From NCBI GenBank assembly GCA_030077755.1, contig JAQJZZ010000010.1, positions 3,658,001 through 3,722,000 of the forward strand: DNA of 64,000 nt. The letters run 5' to 3'. The DNA comes from Filosporella fistucella. Its lineage: Eukaryota; Ascomycota; Leotiomycetes; Helotiales. Below the pieces are notes generated by a model that made no database searches, was not told the DNA's origin, and saw only the letters and a list, made by a program, of their open reading frames with translations. Positions within the stretch are counted from its first letter, which is position 1. Each line of letters starts with the position of its first letter. Below, piece by piece: positions 23,630 to 35,798 of this stretch. A program made the translations under genes and the position numbers.

Positions 23630-24373
23630 ATGCTGAAATCTTATTTTCTACTGCTCTCGATATTGGCGGTCATAAAGTCCTCGTCTCAGTCTCCTATCCA
23701 AATCGTCGAAGACTCTAGCCAAGTCAAACAAGACATCGATGGCATCATTCCCATCACCGTCCTAACGTCCTACATTTTCGTCCGAACTCCAAACACACAG
23801 CTCCAAGAGGCTTCTCTAGATATCAGGAACGCCCAAAAATGGCCCATCACAGCTCTCACATCCAAATCAGCGCACGGCGGACACCACCACAACAATCGAG
23901 CCACTCTACTTGACCGAGATGATGAAATAACAACGAAAATACCCATCTCAGTTATGACGTCCTGGGACTTCCCTACATTGGGCGGCAGACACGAAGCCTC
24001 AGCCGAAGCAACAATGCCAACTCCTACGAAGACAAATCCGGCGCTTGCGAATCTGACTGCTACTGCAGTGGCTATACCTACCAAATCGCTGAAGAATTGT
24101 AATGTTCAAGGCACTGCTACATCTTTACTTTTGTCAAAAAGTATAGGGGCTCTGGTGGCGGATGATGCTATGGGATGTCAGTTGAGATGTATGTATGTGT
24201 CAAGGTGTCAGGCATATTCTTTTGCGGTGGATGGGGTGGGGGACAACTGCGTATTTTATGCTGCGAGTATTGATGGGGAGGAGAAGGTTGTAGGTGGTAA
24301 GACTGGAGTCTTCTTCTCGGACAAGTATCCAAGTGATGGAACCAATTTTTGTTATGGGAGTGCTCAACTGTGA
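23630..24373 (+). CDS. Secreted protein with three short internal repeats and a C-terminal apple-like domain
   Basis: A single exon encodes 247 residues. The signal peptide is about residues 1-18 (LKSYFLLLSILAVIKSSS). The middle part contains three copies of a P-I-[TS]-x-[LM]-T-S heptad (41-47, 72-78, 105-111) spaced 31 and 33 residues apart, and a HHH stretch at 85-87. A Thr/Ala/Pro-rich spacer (about 125-152) leads to a cysteine-containing C-terminal unit: CN at 157, C183 and C187, C193, C207 and C241, with RCQAYSF typical of PAN/apple-like domains that bind carbohydrate or protein. It is likely secreted and possibly wall-associated. No enzyme motif is present. The promoter side is a 2 kb non-coding stretch. 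A TATATATAGATG sequence about 90 bp after the stop lies in the 3' flank. Confidence 0.75.
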   Translation: MLKSYFLLLSILAVIKSSSQSPIQIVEDSSQVKQDIDGIIPITVLTSYIFVRTPNTQLQEASLDIRNAQKWPITALTSKSAHGGHHHNNRATLLDRDDEITTKIPISVMTSWDFPTLGGRHEASAEATMPTPTKTNPALANLTATAVAIPTKSLKNCNVQGTATSLLLSKSIGALVADDAMGCQLRCMYVSRCQAYSFAVDGVGDNCVFYAASIDGEEKVVGGKTGVFFSDKYPSDGTNFCYGSAQL

Positions 24374-26131
24374 GAAGATGGAAGCATGATCTATTGAGTG
24401 GTCAGTTTTGGGCAGGAAGTTATCCCGAGACGCTTAGGATCAGGGAGGAATTTGATATATATAGATGTTTCTGTTTAAAGCTGCTGGAAGCGGATTGGGA
24501 TTCCTAGCCTCAAAATGCAATCTTACATTCTTTTCGTGAACGTACTTCGAGTCACCCCGCCGAACCCAACTTTTGGCAGTGAACGTCCCTCACTCGACCC
24601 CTCTATCAAATATCAAGATACAGTCTTATTGTTATGCTAGGGTGTGCAAAACTGAACACGTCCTTCAACATTACATCAACTTCAAAGGCAAACTCAACAA
24701 GATCCCTTGAAACAATATTTTTTCCCCCAATTTAGTTACACGTGACGACCAAAGTCATGAAGACCTATACACTACCTAGAGGCGGTGCCTAAGCCAACCA
24801 AAAAGTGACCAAGACAGATCAGATGGGATCTTGATTCCATAGCAAGAGCTTTTTGTCTTGGCATAGGTGGGAAACAGACTGTATCTCACACCATGATTCT
24901 GTCATATCATATTTTTATAATTCATCCTCAAGCTTAGCAATTTTGTCCTTCTTTTTCGTTAGCTTTGGCAAGCGTGACAGCACAGTAGACAACGATGGGA
25001 AGAACCGGTTGACGAAATCAACCTTGGCAGATGACTCTTGACAACAGCGATTTCTAACTAAAAGAATTGTTGACGGAACAGAGCATTGGCGGCAATACTT
25101 TTCTTAAGAGCCATGCACTCCTAACCGAATTCTTCTTATGTGGTTCACTCTTTTCCTCACAATATCCATAGTTTACTGGTAGGCACAGCAATTTTCTGCC
25201 CCAAATTGAACATGATAAACCCCTGTCCCTTCCAAATTAATAAGTGCTTATGCTTTTCTCTTCTACTAAATCGCCCTCTTCCCTCTTATCATCTTCTTCG
25301 TCTTCTCCTTCTTCTCACTCTTCCGTGTCTGGTCTCGTCTCCTGAGAAAAATATCTAGGCGTTTTTTTCCCTCTTTGCTTCGTACGCTTCGATTTTGAAG
25401 AGACGGATGCACATCCTTGCAATATATACCACTCCAAACTATGAACTCTCAACCCCTATTCCGAAGACTTCACTTTCCCCATGTATCTATCTCCATTCCT
25501 AGTCCAACTTTGCTCTCGAATTCATTTTCCCATATCTCATCTTTTTGGTTCTCTTAATCTTCTATTCCTTTCACCTGCCTAACCCCTCTTGTCTACCGCT
25601 TCAATTCTAAATTCACTCCCTTGCAGCTATATTTGATCTTTCCTTTTCCAGTTCTAGAACGGGGTTATAAATACCGTCTCTCGGTAAAACTCAAGGACTC
25701 CTGAATCATGGAATAGCGCTTTCAGGAAGATCATGTTGGGGATGATTCGAAAGGGTAAGATGAGGAAATGGTGCAAAATTGATAAACAATACTTAAGATC
25801 CCCTTCTGCCCTGAATGACTGATTCCAAATGACCTGTTCTCCATTGGATGAGGGGGAGAATCCTAATGACCCTAGTTGACGTCGAGGGTGAAAGACTGTA
25901 GCCAACAACTTTTTCATACCATGTTCAAACTCAACAGATTTCGTGTCAGTCGCCAAACCACATGCGATTGAAAGTGAAAAAGGCAGTATGCTGTCTAAGT
26001 TGCATTGCACATATATGACTACAATCCAATAACAAAGATAAAAGAAAGTCTATATGGTATTATATATCCCTCAATCCTCACCAAACCACCGTAACACCTC
26101 ACCCAAACGCCATCATAAGCGTGAGCGCACA
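24374..26131. other. Intergenic region with a pyrimidine-rich tract
   Basis: This is 1.76 kb between the 3' ends of two converging genes. A strong C/T-rich run on the plus strand occurs at about 25255-25345, the type often seen just before fungal transcription starts, yet no plus-strand gene follows it. A 118-codon minus-strand frame at 25654-26010 lacks motifs and is not called. Confidence 0.4.
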
Positions 26132-29100
26132 TCAACCAGAATACAACTCCAATCTGCTCTTGGCTGAACACCATTGCTTCTTGTTTCCTGGACAAGTTAA
26201 AACCTTGCAATCGCTGTCGGCTACTTGCGTAGCGGCGGTCGAGATAGAGTTAGAGCAGTAGCATTCGCTACCATACTGAACAGCTGCGAGCATGTAATTC
26301 TTGGTCTTACAGGTAGAGACACAGAGATCTGGTGTCATTTCTGTGCTGTTCGAGAAGGCGTATCCGACCATAGCTCGGGAATTGACAAGTTCGGTGAAAC
26401 ATCCGGTGTAATTGGATGCACCGGCGGTGGCTGGAATTATGGGAGGAATGAAAGCTGTGTTGTTATACACACTTAAACGAGAAGAGCCACCACAGATCTG
26501 TGTCGCGTCGCCGGCACATTTTGTGGTACAGCCGCTGGCCTGAAGAACCGAGCCATGTGTCAAACCAGTAGAGCAGTAGCATTGAGAAGCATATTCAAGA
26601 CCGTAGATTGGGAATTGCATTGAGTCACAGTAAGACTTGCAGTAATCCAGAGTCATTGCGGTCGTGTTGGTCTTTGATGCGCCAACCAGAGCACGAGATG
26701 AGCTTGTATCATTAAAACATCCCAGGTAGACTTGACTGGACACAGTGGGCAAAGCTGTGCTAGATGTTGAGGAGATAACACTGCTTGTTGACGATTTGGA
26801 CACCGAGCTAGACAACGAAGAAGATGACGATGTGGTGGAGACCAGCGAGCTGGAGGACGTGGGAGCGACCTGAGATGTGCTTGATGGCAACTGGCTTGTC
26901 GTGGATGTAGAAATGGCTACAGATGAGCTACTGGAGAAGCTGCTGGAGGGGGGTGTCGAAGAGGATGTTGGTACCACGCTACTTGATGTAGAGAGTACCT
27001 GGCTTGACGAAGAGATGACCAATGAGCTACTAGAAGACGAGGACGTTGTCGGAACCACGCTACTAGAAGATGTAGAAGGCACCTGGCTCGACGAGGGACC
27101 GACAGATGAGGTACTAGATGATGACGCCGTTGTTGGAACCACGCTCGATGAGGTCGAAGGCGCCTGCGAACTGGTAGAAAGCGAGGATGAGGACGAAACC
27201 TGTGATGTAGTCGATGAAATTTGGCCCGAGGAAGTGGCGATAGATGTGCTGCTAACCGAAGAGGACACCGAGCTAGACAAAGAGCTGGTAGAAGAGACTT
27301 GGAAACTCGTGGATGAAGATACTGAGCTAAGAGAGGAGGTTGACGAGACAGAAGCACTGGTCGAGCTTGTGGGCAGCAAGGTGGCGCTGCTTGATGGCGA
27401 TGTGCCTCCAATAGCAGTAAGATTTCCATAAAGTGTGAGGCCGCTTGATCCACCGCAGATCTGCAGCGCGTTTCCGAGACACTTATACTTGCATCGTCCG
27501 TCGGTGGTGATCGTGCTTCCTACAGAAAGGGTGTTGCTGCAATAGCATTCAGAGTAGTATTCAACACTAAATCAATTAGCTTTAGATTCATTGACATCGT
27601 GAGGGAAGGGACATACCCAAAGTATTTGTATCCAGTACAGCTGCTTGCGCATTTATCCAAGGTCATGTCCGTTGTTGCAGTGTATTTTCCAACCAGGGTT
27701 CTGATGGTCGTGTTGTCACTTCGGCAATGCAGATAGGTGAAGTCGCCAATTGTAATAGGAACTGAAGGTGTGGGAGAGACAGAAGCTGAGGATGATGTCG
27801 TGCTGATCTTTGTAGATGAAGATGAGCTGATATTGCTGGAGCTGGTGCTGGACACCGAGGTGGAAACAGCAATGGAACTGGTGCTAGTAATAAGAGGAGC
27901 ATATGAATAGACATTCATTCCATAGCTACCACCACAGATCTGATTGGCATTGCCTTGACAAGGCATGGAGCATCGACCATCAGTAGTCAGGTTGGTAGTT
28001 GAGGCCAGGTTAGACCCACAGTAGCACTGTCCGAGTTAGAAATGGCTCTTATGTAAGGATGGATAACAAACCTCTACACCGTACTCAACGCCAAAATATG
28101 TGAAAGATCCCAAGGCCTTGCAATAAGCTCCGCACATTTCGATTGTCATGGCAGGGTCAGCAGTTGCGCCTCCAATTAGAGTTCTCTCTGTAACATCATT
28201 GTCTGTGTAGCATCCCTTCGAGACATAAGCACTTGTGGGTGTTGTTGTAGCAGAAGGAGAGCTGGTTGAGGTCGCTGTGATTTTCGTACTTGACGATGAA
28301 ACTGATGTCCCAGATGAGGTGGAAAGTGTCGCAGATTTGGTGGTGCTTGTCGTATTTTGGGCTGCGAAGGAATAGATGTTCATTCCATAATCCCCCCCGC
28401 AGATCTCGGCCGGGTTGCCAGTACAAGCCTATCCACTGAATTAGCGATTGAAAATGAAGTGAGATGTTATAAATACCATGGCGCATCTGCCATCAGTGGT
28501 GAGACTGGTGCTTGATGACAATGAGTTTCCACAATAACACTGAGATCATTAGCACTCGAATGTCAAACGGAAGGAACGACCTACTTCTGCGGCATACTCA
28601 GTTCCGAACATAGAGAACCCTAATCCCTTGCAATAAGCACCACAGAATTCGAGTGTCATTGCAGCATCAGTTGTTGCGGCGCCAATTAATGATCTTTGAG
28701 TGACATCGTTATCGCTGTAACATCCGAGGGATACAAACCCAAGTGTTGGCGTTGGAGTAGCAGATGCCGTTCCAGTCTTGGTTGATGATACAGAGCTGGA
28801 AGAGAGGGTTGTGATAGCTGTTCCATTCTTCTTGTAAAGAGACAGTCGGCTTCCAGCACCACAGAATTGGCTGGAATTTCCAGCACAAAGCATGCTGCAA
28901 TCGGTATCAGGTTTGAGCAGACTGTTGCTTCCCAATGCATTGCTGCAGTAACACTGTAGAAATGTTAGTGTTGAATCACTGCTCGGAATGTAGAACGTAC
29001 CTCGTTAGCATACTCAACACCGAAGAAGTTGTATGTGCTGCAGACTGCGGCACAAGCTGTCAACGACATTGTGCTTGTAGCAGACGTCTTTCCAACCAGA

Positions 29101-32100
29101 ACTCTGGCAGTAGCCACATCTGAGTAACATCCTGCGTAGGAATAGTCGCCAATAGTTTGTGGCATTGAAGGGCCAGCTGTAGATCCTCCAACAATGGTAC
29201 CATTGTCTGGAAAGTACCGAGTCGAATCGTAGTAGAGGGACATATATCCACCATTGCCACCGCACGCCTCTGTGGCATCTCCGGAACATGAGTATTGGCA
29301 TGATGCATCAGAAGCCTTGAGAGATGCCTTTGGAATGGCAGACCCAACCCAGCACTCTGACATATATTCGGTTCCCGCGAAAACAGCTCCATAAGCCTGA
29401 GCTTGCTTTTGGCACAGACCGTTGGAATTGTTGGCGTTGACGTATTGTTTCGACTCGAGTCGGACATTGTTGATATAATCTTGGTAACACCCCATGTATT
29501 TGTAAATCGAGTTGCCATCTGCGCCAACGGGGCCAGTCTTTTTGCTGTTGACTACTCCATTGAAGTTCAAGGTGTGTACACCGAATGTTGGGTCATCTGT
29601 GTTCAAAGTCCAAGCACCAGTGTAGTGAACATCATCGGCGTTGAGAATGGCAGCACTGGGCGAGAATAATACAGAGGCCAAAGCATATTTACCAGGAACA
29701 ATTGCCAAACCTTCTGAAAAGTCGGTTGAAGGGTTTGTTGCACCGAGCTCAATCCCCTCGAGAGGTTTTGACTTCGTGACTCTCAAGGCAGAGCCACCAG
29801 TGTTTGACAAGCGCAATTGAATGGTTTCGGTAGTCAAGCCGGTAGATGGTGAAAAATTTATTTCGGATACACATCCAGCAATTGGATCGTCGCAATGTGG
29901 GATGGGATTCCATCCGCCTTCTTTGGTGGAGTACTCAAGTTTGGCAATAGGATCAGTGGCCGCAGAGCCAGCCAAGATGGTGTATGCGTTACCTCCGTCG
30001 GTGTATAGTTGAAGCATTGTGTAGTATGTGGAGCTGACCTATCAAATAATTAGCGGGATTTCTTGTGACTAGACATTCCTTACATTAGAGTTGAAATTGA
30101 CGCTGACAGTCATGGATCCACCTCCTTTGAGGGTGGTTCCTGGTGCAGGCATGTTGGGTGATGTGAAATATCCATCTTTGTCAAGTCTACTGACTGGAAT
30201 CCCATCGGAATTTGCGATTGTAGTGACATTGGTCATGTTGGCGTTTCCTGACGCAATAGCACCATCGGTGTATGCCATGCCAAGGATGGTCATGGTGGTA
30301 AGACCAACGTTGTTGATGATGAACGTGCTATCACTTCCAGTCTCTGCTGCCACTGATCCAATGACGATAGGGGCGAAGGTCACTTGCAAAGGATTCAAGG
30401 TCAAGAAAGGCGCTGAAGAGATCGATTGTCCAGTAAGCGAGATTGGTTGAGAAGGAGCAAAACCCGTCTTTCCATTGACAGTCAAGATACTGATTGAGGA
30501 ACTCTGAACTCCAGGGGCAACTTCAGGCGAGCTGGTGCTGCCTGATGTAAGAACATGATTGGTGAGATTGAAGGTGACTGGGAAGCTGAAGCTTGCTCCG
30601 ATGGCGAGAGGTCCAGTAGGCAAGCTGGAATTGGAAACAGTATATACAGCCTTGCCAAGGGTGAAGCCCGTGATCTTGGTGATTGGAATGTTCGCAGTGC
30701 AAGTGACGGTGAGGGTTTTGCTACTCCCGATAGCTACAGAACCGAAGTCCACTGGAGAATTACAGGTTAAAGGAAGTGCAACAGGAGATCCATATGCCTG
30801 TAGCCGAGTCAGAACGTCTAGTGTCCATATTGGTCAAGTCAACTTACAAGAATCTTTCCATTGGATGTGGAGATATAATATCTTCCGTCACCGAATCCAG
30901 GTCTACCGAACTTTGACACGCTTGGAGTGGGAGGGATAGTAATTTGGGTTAAAGCTCCATTGACTGGTACAGCATTATATGCTCTAAGTCCAGCGTCTGG
31001 ATCCATGACCCAGAGAATTGCAGTTCCTGCTTGACCTTTGTATGTGGTGATGGTTGGTGCGCCAGTTCCGACACGAACTGCAGAGTTGTCTGCAGATTGG
31101 GCAACGAGAGTGAAGGCTGGTAGGCCGGAAGATGTGAATCCAAGTGAATACACAAGCGTGGGGTGTCCAGCAGCTGCCATTGTGTTAGCATTGGGTACAG
31201 TTGTTGGTATGGAAAAGTGAAGGTTTCATATTTAGCGGGAATGACTTACGTGTGATATACAAGAAACCTCCTTCCAGGGGGTAGGTACCGGTATTGGCGA
31301 AAACAGATCCGCTATCTTTTACTGTTAGCAAACCCCTGTCACACGTGAAACAAGAACATACCTGGCATGGTAATTGTCTGGATAATGGCATCAGTTCCCC
31401 CAAGTCCAAGTTTATATCCACCAAGATTATCGGCGTTCAAAACATATGCGACACCATTCTTTCCGACGGTAATGGCAATTCTTGACACACCGCCACCACT
31501 GAAAGTCGCTGGATCAGGTAGACTGACTCCACCAGACCCAAGATCTCTATCGGCTTGATCCATTGCACGATAGGTGTACGGTTCGAAATAATCTTGTTGG
31601 GTGACCACTCCAGTTGTCGGATTGACAGCCATATTGACGACACATTCACTCAGGGTGTTGAGCTTCACTTTTCCAGAGGCAGGTTGTCCGTCATTGATGG
31701 TCTTGTAACCATTTCCAGTTGTAAAGAAGAGACGTCCGGATTGGTCAGATGCGAGAGCAGCACCAGACATCCAAACTGCTGCTCCACCTCCGCCACCAGT
31801 CCATGTTCCATCTTGCTTAGGAGCGCCTAAACCACCACTTGTGGTGTATGAAGTCAGGAGTTTACCTGAAGTTGCGCTCATACCAACAATCCAACCAGTA
31901 TAGTTATATCTATATCAAGTTAGAGCTGCCTACGTAGTCATCGAAATATACTTACTGATCACAGTGACCTCCAAACCCGGCGAAGACAACTCCATTAACA
32001 ATGTTCAAGGATGGGCGTTGAAGCACTGTTCCACCTGTGAACCACCGGGTGGCATCATTGTCGGCTAGAAATGTCAATTCAAGCTCGCCGACTAAGGTGA

Positions 32101-32741
32101 GGGCATAGCTTACAAGGAGTTCCTTGAATATTAGTTGGAAAGCCGGGTCTCTCTTGCAGTGTAACCGCATCGATAGCATGGAATCGGTATGCACCGTTTT
32201 GATACCCAGTTGCTGTTCCGAGATAACTCTTGGCCCAAAAGTAGACAGTATCAGTAGCAGGATCGATGACAGGCGTTCCAGTAATCCCAATAGATCCACT
32301 GATATCATTACATTGTCCCAAATCTGATACTTTGAATGGAATTTCTCCCTCCGTACCAAGATCTCGACTGGCGTAAAGAGTACCGTTGACTGCATCCAAG
32401 GCATAGATCCTATTCTGTTCCGAAAAAGACAAGACGATTTGACGACCAGTACTTAATGGAGTGTAGACAAGAGGCTTTGCATAAAATTGCTCCGATACGC
32501 CGCCCGGTGCACTAAATGTCCAGATCTGACCAAAACTACCACCAGAGATGACAGCCGGATCCATATTATGATTTGGAAGATACCCAGTCTGGGCAGAATC
32601 TGGAGAGCGTCAGCATTCAACATCCTGCTTGTCATTTGTACACTAACCTGCATCCATTATGGAGTCAGTAGCTGCAAGAGCCGCGACATTGTATGCCAGA
32701 TTGGAGGCTCCAACTGCCGCCAAAGCCCACGAAAACCTCAT
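26132..32741 (-). CDS. Giant secreted protein: quinoprotein-like propeller, ASH-like Ig domains and seven WSC domains
   Basis: Thirteen complement exons were resolved: 32648-32741, 32114-32599, 31956-32064, 31362-31909, 31250-31315, 30848-31173, 30084-30797, 29001-30038, 28585-28953, 28477-28539, 28072-28428, 27617-28026 and 26132-27566. They total 6015 nt, 2004 residues, with all twelve junctions in phase. Order: a short hydrophobic signal sequence (1 to about 24); a PQQ-like beta-propeller to about residue 540, with blades such as QNRIYALDAVNGTLY and GAYRFHAIDAVT; three ASH/HYDIN-like Ig segments (for example VDFGSVAIGSSKTLTVTC) to about 940; then WSC units at about 960-1051, 1081-1170, 1200-1292, 1339-1432, 1486-1575, 1806-1895 and 1912-2003, each with ECYC/QCYC and CGG cores. 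WSC5 and WSC6 are separated by about 215 Ser/Thr residues. No C-terminal GPI or transmembrane segment is seen. WSC domains bind glycans, so a wall or extracellular-matrix role is likely; catalytic activity of the propeller is unknown. Confidence 0.9.
26960..27180. repeat. 84-bp minisatellite inside the Ser/Thr linker of the WSC protein
   Basis: On the coding strand a unit of about 28 codons recurs nearly three times. Its core is SSQ[AV]xSTSSSVVPT, found at three points 28 residues apart. On the plus strand each unit carries GTTGTNGGAACCACGCT-like sequence followed by GAnGTAGAAGGCACCTGG. The repeats are imperfect but stay in frame. Confidence 0.7.
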
Positions 32742-34629
32742 CTTGAAAATTATATTAACGAGCTTCTAAAATGCTCAAAGAGAGAACTAAAAAGAGTGAA
32801 AGGTCTGAAGACCCAAAACAAACGAGTGTGTAAGATGGTCAAGTAAAGACTGTGGTTCAGATCATTAGACTGGAGTAGAAAAGCACTTCATATCCTGTCG
32901 ATCGCGAGTAATGCTAAGGAAGTGATGTTCCTTTGCGCAGTAAACTGAACGGCGAGTACGCGAATTCAGTCCAGACTCGTACGACTGGTAGCAGAGAGGC
33001 TGCGGAGAGAGCGATTGTTGCCAGCTCAAACCTCCAAGCTATGACTATTGACATTAAAAATAATTGATATTGACTCAAAAATAAGATTCACCGCGTCCAA
33101 CGCATTCAGTGGCGTTCAGCAGCAGCAGCTGAGGGCCTGGATGCGGCTCATAAGGGGATAGCAACGGAATGCGGTTGCAAATTGATGCTTTGGGATGTGA
33201 AAACAGCATGATAGAGCGGCACTGCCACTAAAAGATCTGGTGAGCTGCACTTCACGCCCACTGGCAGGGAGTCTGCCCACGCCACCGACACGGTGGAATG
33301 GCCACAACGGGCAGCGCTATTCTGGTACAGTATCCGCTTTCACCGCAAGGGCCACCAGGGCCATCACAATTCGCACTTTATCCCTGAGACCATCCGAGAC
33401 GAACCGACGAGCCCTTCAGGTTGACACGGGCTAGACTGTGGCTTTTTAAGCAACCATATTGAGCGATTATGCATACGAAAGAAATAAAATTGTTAGAGGA
33501 AATGCAACCAATGTAACGCTGGGTTCGTTCCGACGCTGTGGGTGAAAAACCTGGACGAAAATCAATTATTACGGGGGTCAAGCGAGCCACCCCTGAAGCC
33601 CAATGGGACTACCAGAATAGCCTCAGGAACGAAGAGCCCAACTCGGACTTTGGGAACTTGGACCGCCTGTGGCAATTTGATCCTGCGGTAAGCTTTCACA
33701 TTTGCCGTGCATTTGTAGATGGAGCCGCTCTCCGATATTTGGGAGACGGCAAATGCATTTCAAAGGGGTTGGGAAGAAGGTTCGTAAAGGCAACGAGTCA
33801 GAAGAGAGGAATGAAGTTGAGTATTCGCTTCATTTCGATTAGCGCTAGTGGCTCATCACGTGCCAAACAGAGGACCCGAAAGTCACATGATTTATATCCT
33901 CCACAGCGAGACAGATTTGGAATTGTCCCTGCATTGGCTATTCGCCGAGTTACTTTCTTATCTCCGTGTTTGTCTACGGAGGTAATATGATGTTAAATAC
34001 GCGAAGCCGGATAAACTACTTAGGGAAGATCCTGACTGATTCTGAAGCAATCAAGTCGGCTATTAATTCCGGATATGTCTCGCTATAATCCAGTATTAGG
34101 AAGACAACTACAAGAAATTCCTTCACTATGTAAATTCTCCATTTATTGTCATATAGAGAGGATAGGGGAAACCAGAGGGTCACACTTCTAGCAAATTTAA
34201 ATAACATGACGATCATATATGTAAAGGTCTACTTTGAGGAATGCTCACGATAGCTATGTGTAGTTCTTCATGAACACAACTGTTAGTAGAACTATAATAC
34301 AAACTCTATAAATCTTAATGATGGGTGAATATTATTTCTTTCAATGGTGGAATCAACTCTATCAGAGTATTGAGTATATGTAATTGAAGAATGAGAAGAG
34401 CAATACAAACGCCCAACTTGCGTGGAGCACTTCAAAATCAGCCGTAGCCAGCTAGGAAGGATTACAAATATGATGATTGATCACGATAAAGGCAAGTATG
34501 AGAATTGAAAGCAATATATTATATTGAAAAATTATGCGCACACTAAATATTTTGCAAACCCAACCACGTAACCATTTCAAACCGCCCCCGCAAATTACCG
34601 CTCCGACCAGATCAAAGATCGAGATTCAT
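32742..34629. other. Promoter region of the WSC gene and 3' flank of the secreted protein gene
   Basis: This 1.9 kb has no supported gene. It contains an imperfect AGCGGCACTGCCACT palindrome at 33215-33229, and an inverted repeat CATTTGCCGT (33699-33708) / ACGGCAAATG (33746-33755) with an inner TCTCC/GGAGA stem. A 150-codon plus-strand frame at 33538-33990 has no motifs and is treated as chance. Confidence 0.45.
33215..33229. promoter_or_regulatory. Imperfect CGG-N5-CCA palindrome in the WSC-gene promoter
   Basis: AGCGGCACTGCCACT lies about 475 bp upstream of the WSC start codon. It differs at one base from the perfect palindrome at 36375-36389. CGG triplets in inverted orientation are the class of site bound by Zn2Cys6 dimers; which factor would bind is unknown. 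Confidence 0.3.
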
Positions 34630-35798
34630 TTAAACAGGGGTGGCAGCAAGTGTGTAGGTGTAGCTGTGACCGATAGTGAAATGGTCACCGGCGCTGTTGT
34701 ACTGTCCAAAGTTCTTGGCGAACTCTGGGCCATAGGCTTGGGTGTAGTAAGTGCAGGTGAAGACACCATTGAGGCCATTCTTGTAAAGAATATAGGCATC
34801 GAAGAAGCTGCAGATACGGGCTGGGACACCTGCGGTGGCGTGGCGGAGGTTGTAGGCGCTCTTCTCGTTGCAAGCAGCGGCGCAGACACTTGGGTCGTAT
34901 GGCTGGGTCATCAAGAAAGTTTGGACACCCATGTAGGTCTTGTCGGCAGTGGGTGCCATGATGGAAGCATTGCCAATGGAGACTGGGCCGGTGAAACCGT
35001 CAATTGGTTGAGGTGCGGTTGTGTAGGTGTTAGATCCAGCAACAACGACGTGGAAGTTTCCGGCTTTGGGGCTGTTAGATAATGACTTAATACCATCCAT
35101 GGGAAAAACTTACTGTATTGACCCACGTTGGTAGCATCTGCGACAGTGATGGCTGAACCGAAGAAAGAACACTTAATTCTGGTAAGGCCAGCTGGGTTGG
35201 GGCAGTTGGTTGAGTCGGCAAAGATAGTTGGGTCACGCTCGAAGTCTATGATGTGTTAGAAAGATTCGTGTGCTGTGGAGAGAGATGACTAACAAATGTT
35301 GAAGGAAGTGCATCCATCCAACTTCGTACACTTCTCAGCGCATTGAGCAGTATTGTAGCTGCTCAATGGGGAGCTGATGTATGTGATGTATGAAGGGTTG
35401 CTGGCAGAAGCCTGAAGGTTCTTGAAACCAGCAACGAGAAAGTATCCTGGAGGAGCTGTGGCAGTGTTTGCGATGTTGGCAATGGTGGGGTTGCTAAGAA
35501 ATGCAACATCGGTATCTGGGGAGATAGATGGATAGTTGCCAACAGCTTGGGGAAGACAAGAGCCACGCTTCTGCAAGTCTGGGTTGACAGCATCAGTAGC
35601 ACCTGCAACGGCCGAGGAAGCTGCAACTTCGGCATCGTACTCGACAGTAGGGGTGGTCACGAGACCGATGGGTGCAGTGAGATCAGGTGCGACTGGGATG
35701 GAGTCGTAGGCATCGAAATCAATGTCTTGAGGCTCAGCAACTGGAGCTGCGAGAGAAAGACCAAAGAGGGCCAGGGAGAGAACAGCGGAGGTCTTCAT
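34630..35798 (-). CDS. Secreted protein with propeptide and Kex2-type KR site, function unknown
   Basis: Complement exons 35294-35798, 35114-35245 and 34630-35063 give 356 residues. A signal peptide (KTSAVLSLALFGLSLAAPVA) is followed by an acidic propeptide-like stretch ending in QKR at 76-78, a Kex2-type cleavage site. The mature part contains SSYNTAQCAEKC and CTSFNIYFERDP, then CPNP...RIKCSFFG, GQYTGNFHVVVAGSN and C-rich ACN, ICSFFD and CTYY segments, which together form a pattern seen in fungal secreted proteins with apple/PAN-like cysteine spacing. The intron 2 acceptor is AAAG at 35064; the nearer ACAG acceptor would break the frame, whereas the chosen one restores it. No catalytic motif is evident. 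Divergent from the GH16 gene. Confidence 0.8.

Noticed and set aside
26877..27431. 184-codon plus-strand frame rich in Asp, Glu, Val and Leu
   Set aside because: It is the reverse reading of the Ser/Thr-rich linker of the WSC gene. Repeated AGC/TCG codons give long antisense acidic frames.
33538..33990. 150-codon plus-strand frame
   Set aside because: Composition and residue order look random, there are no motifs, and it lies in the WSC promoter region.
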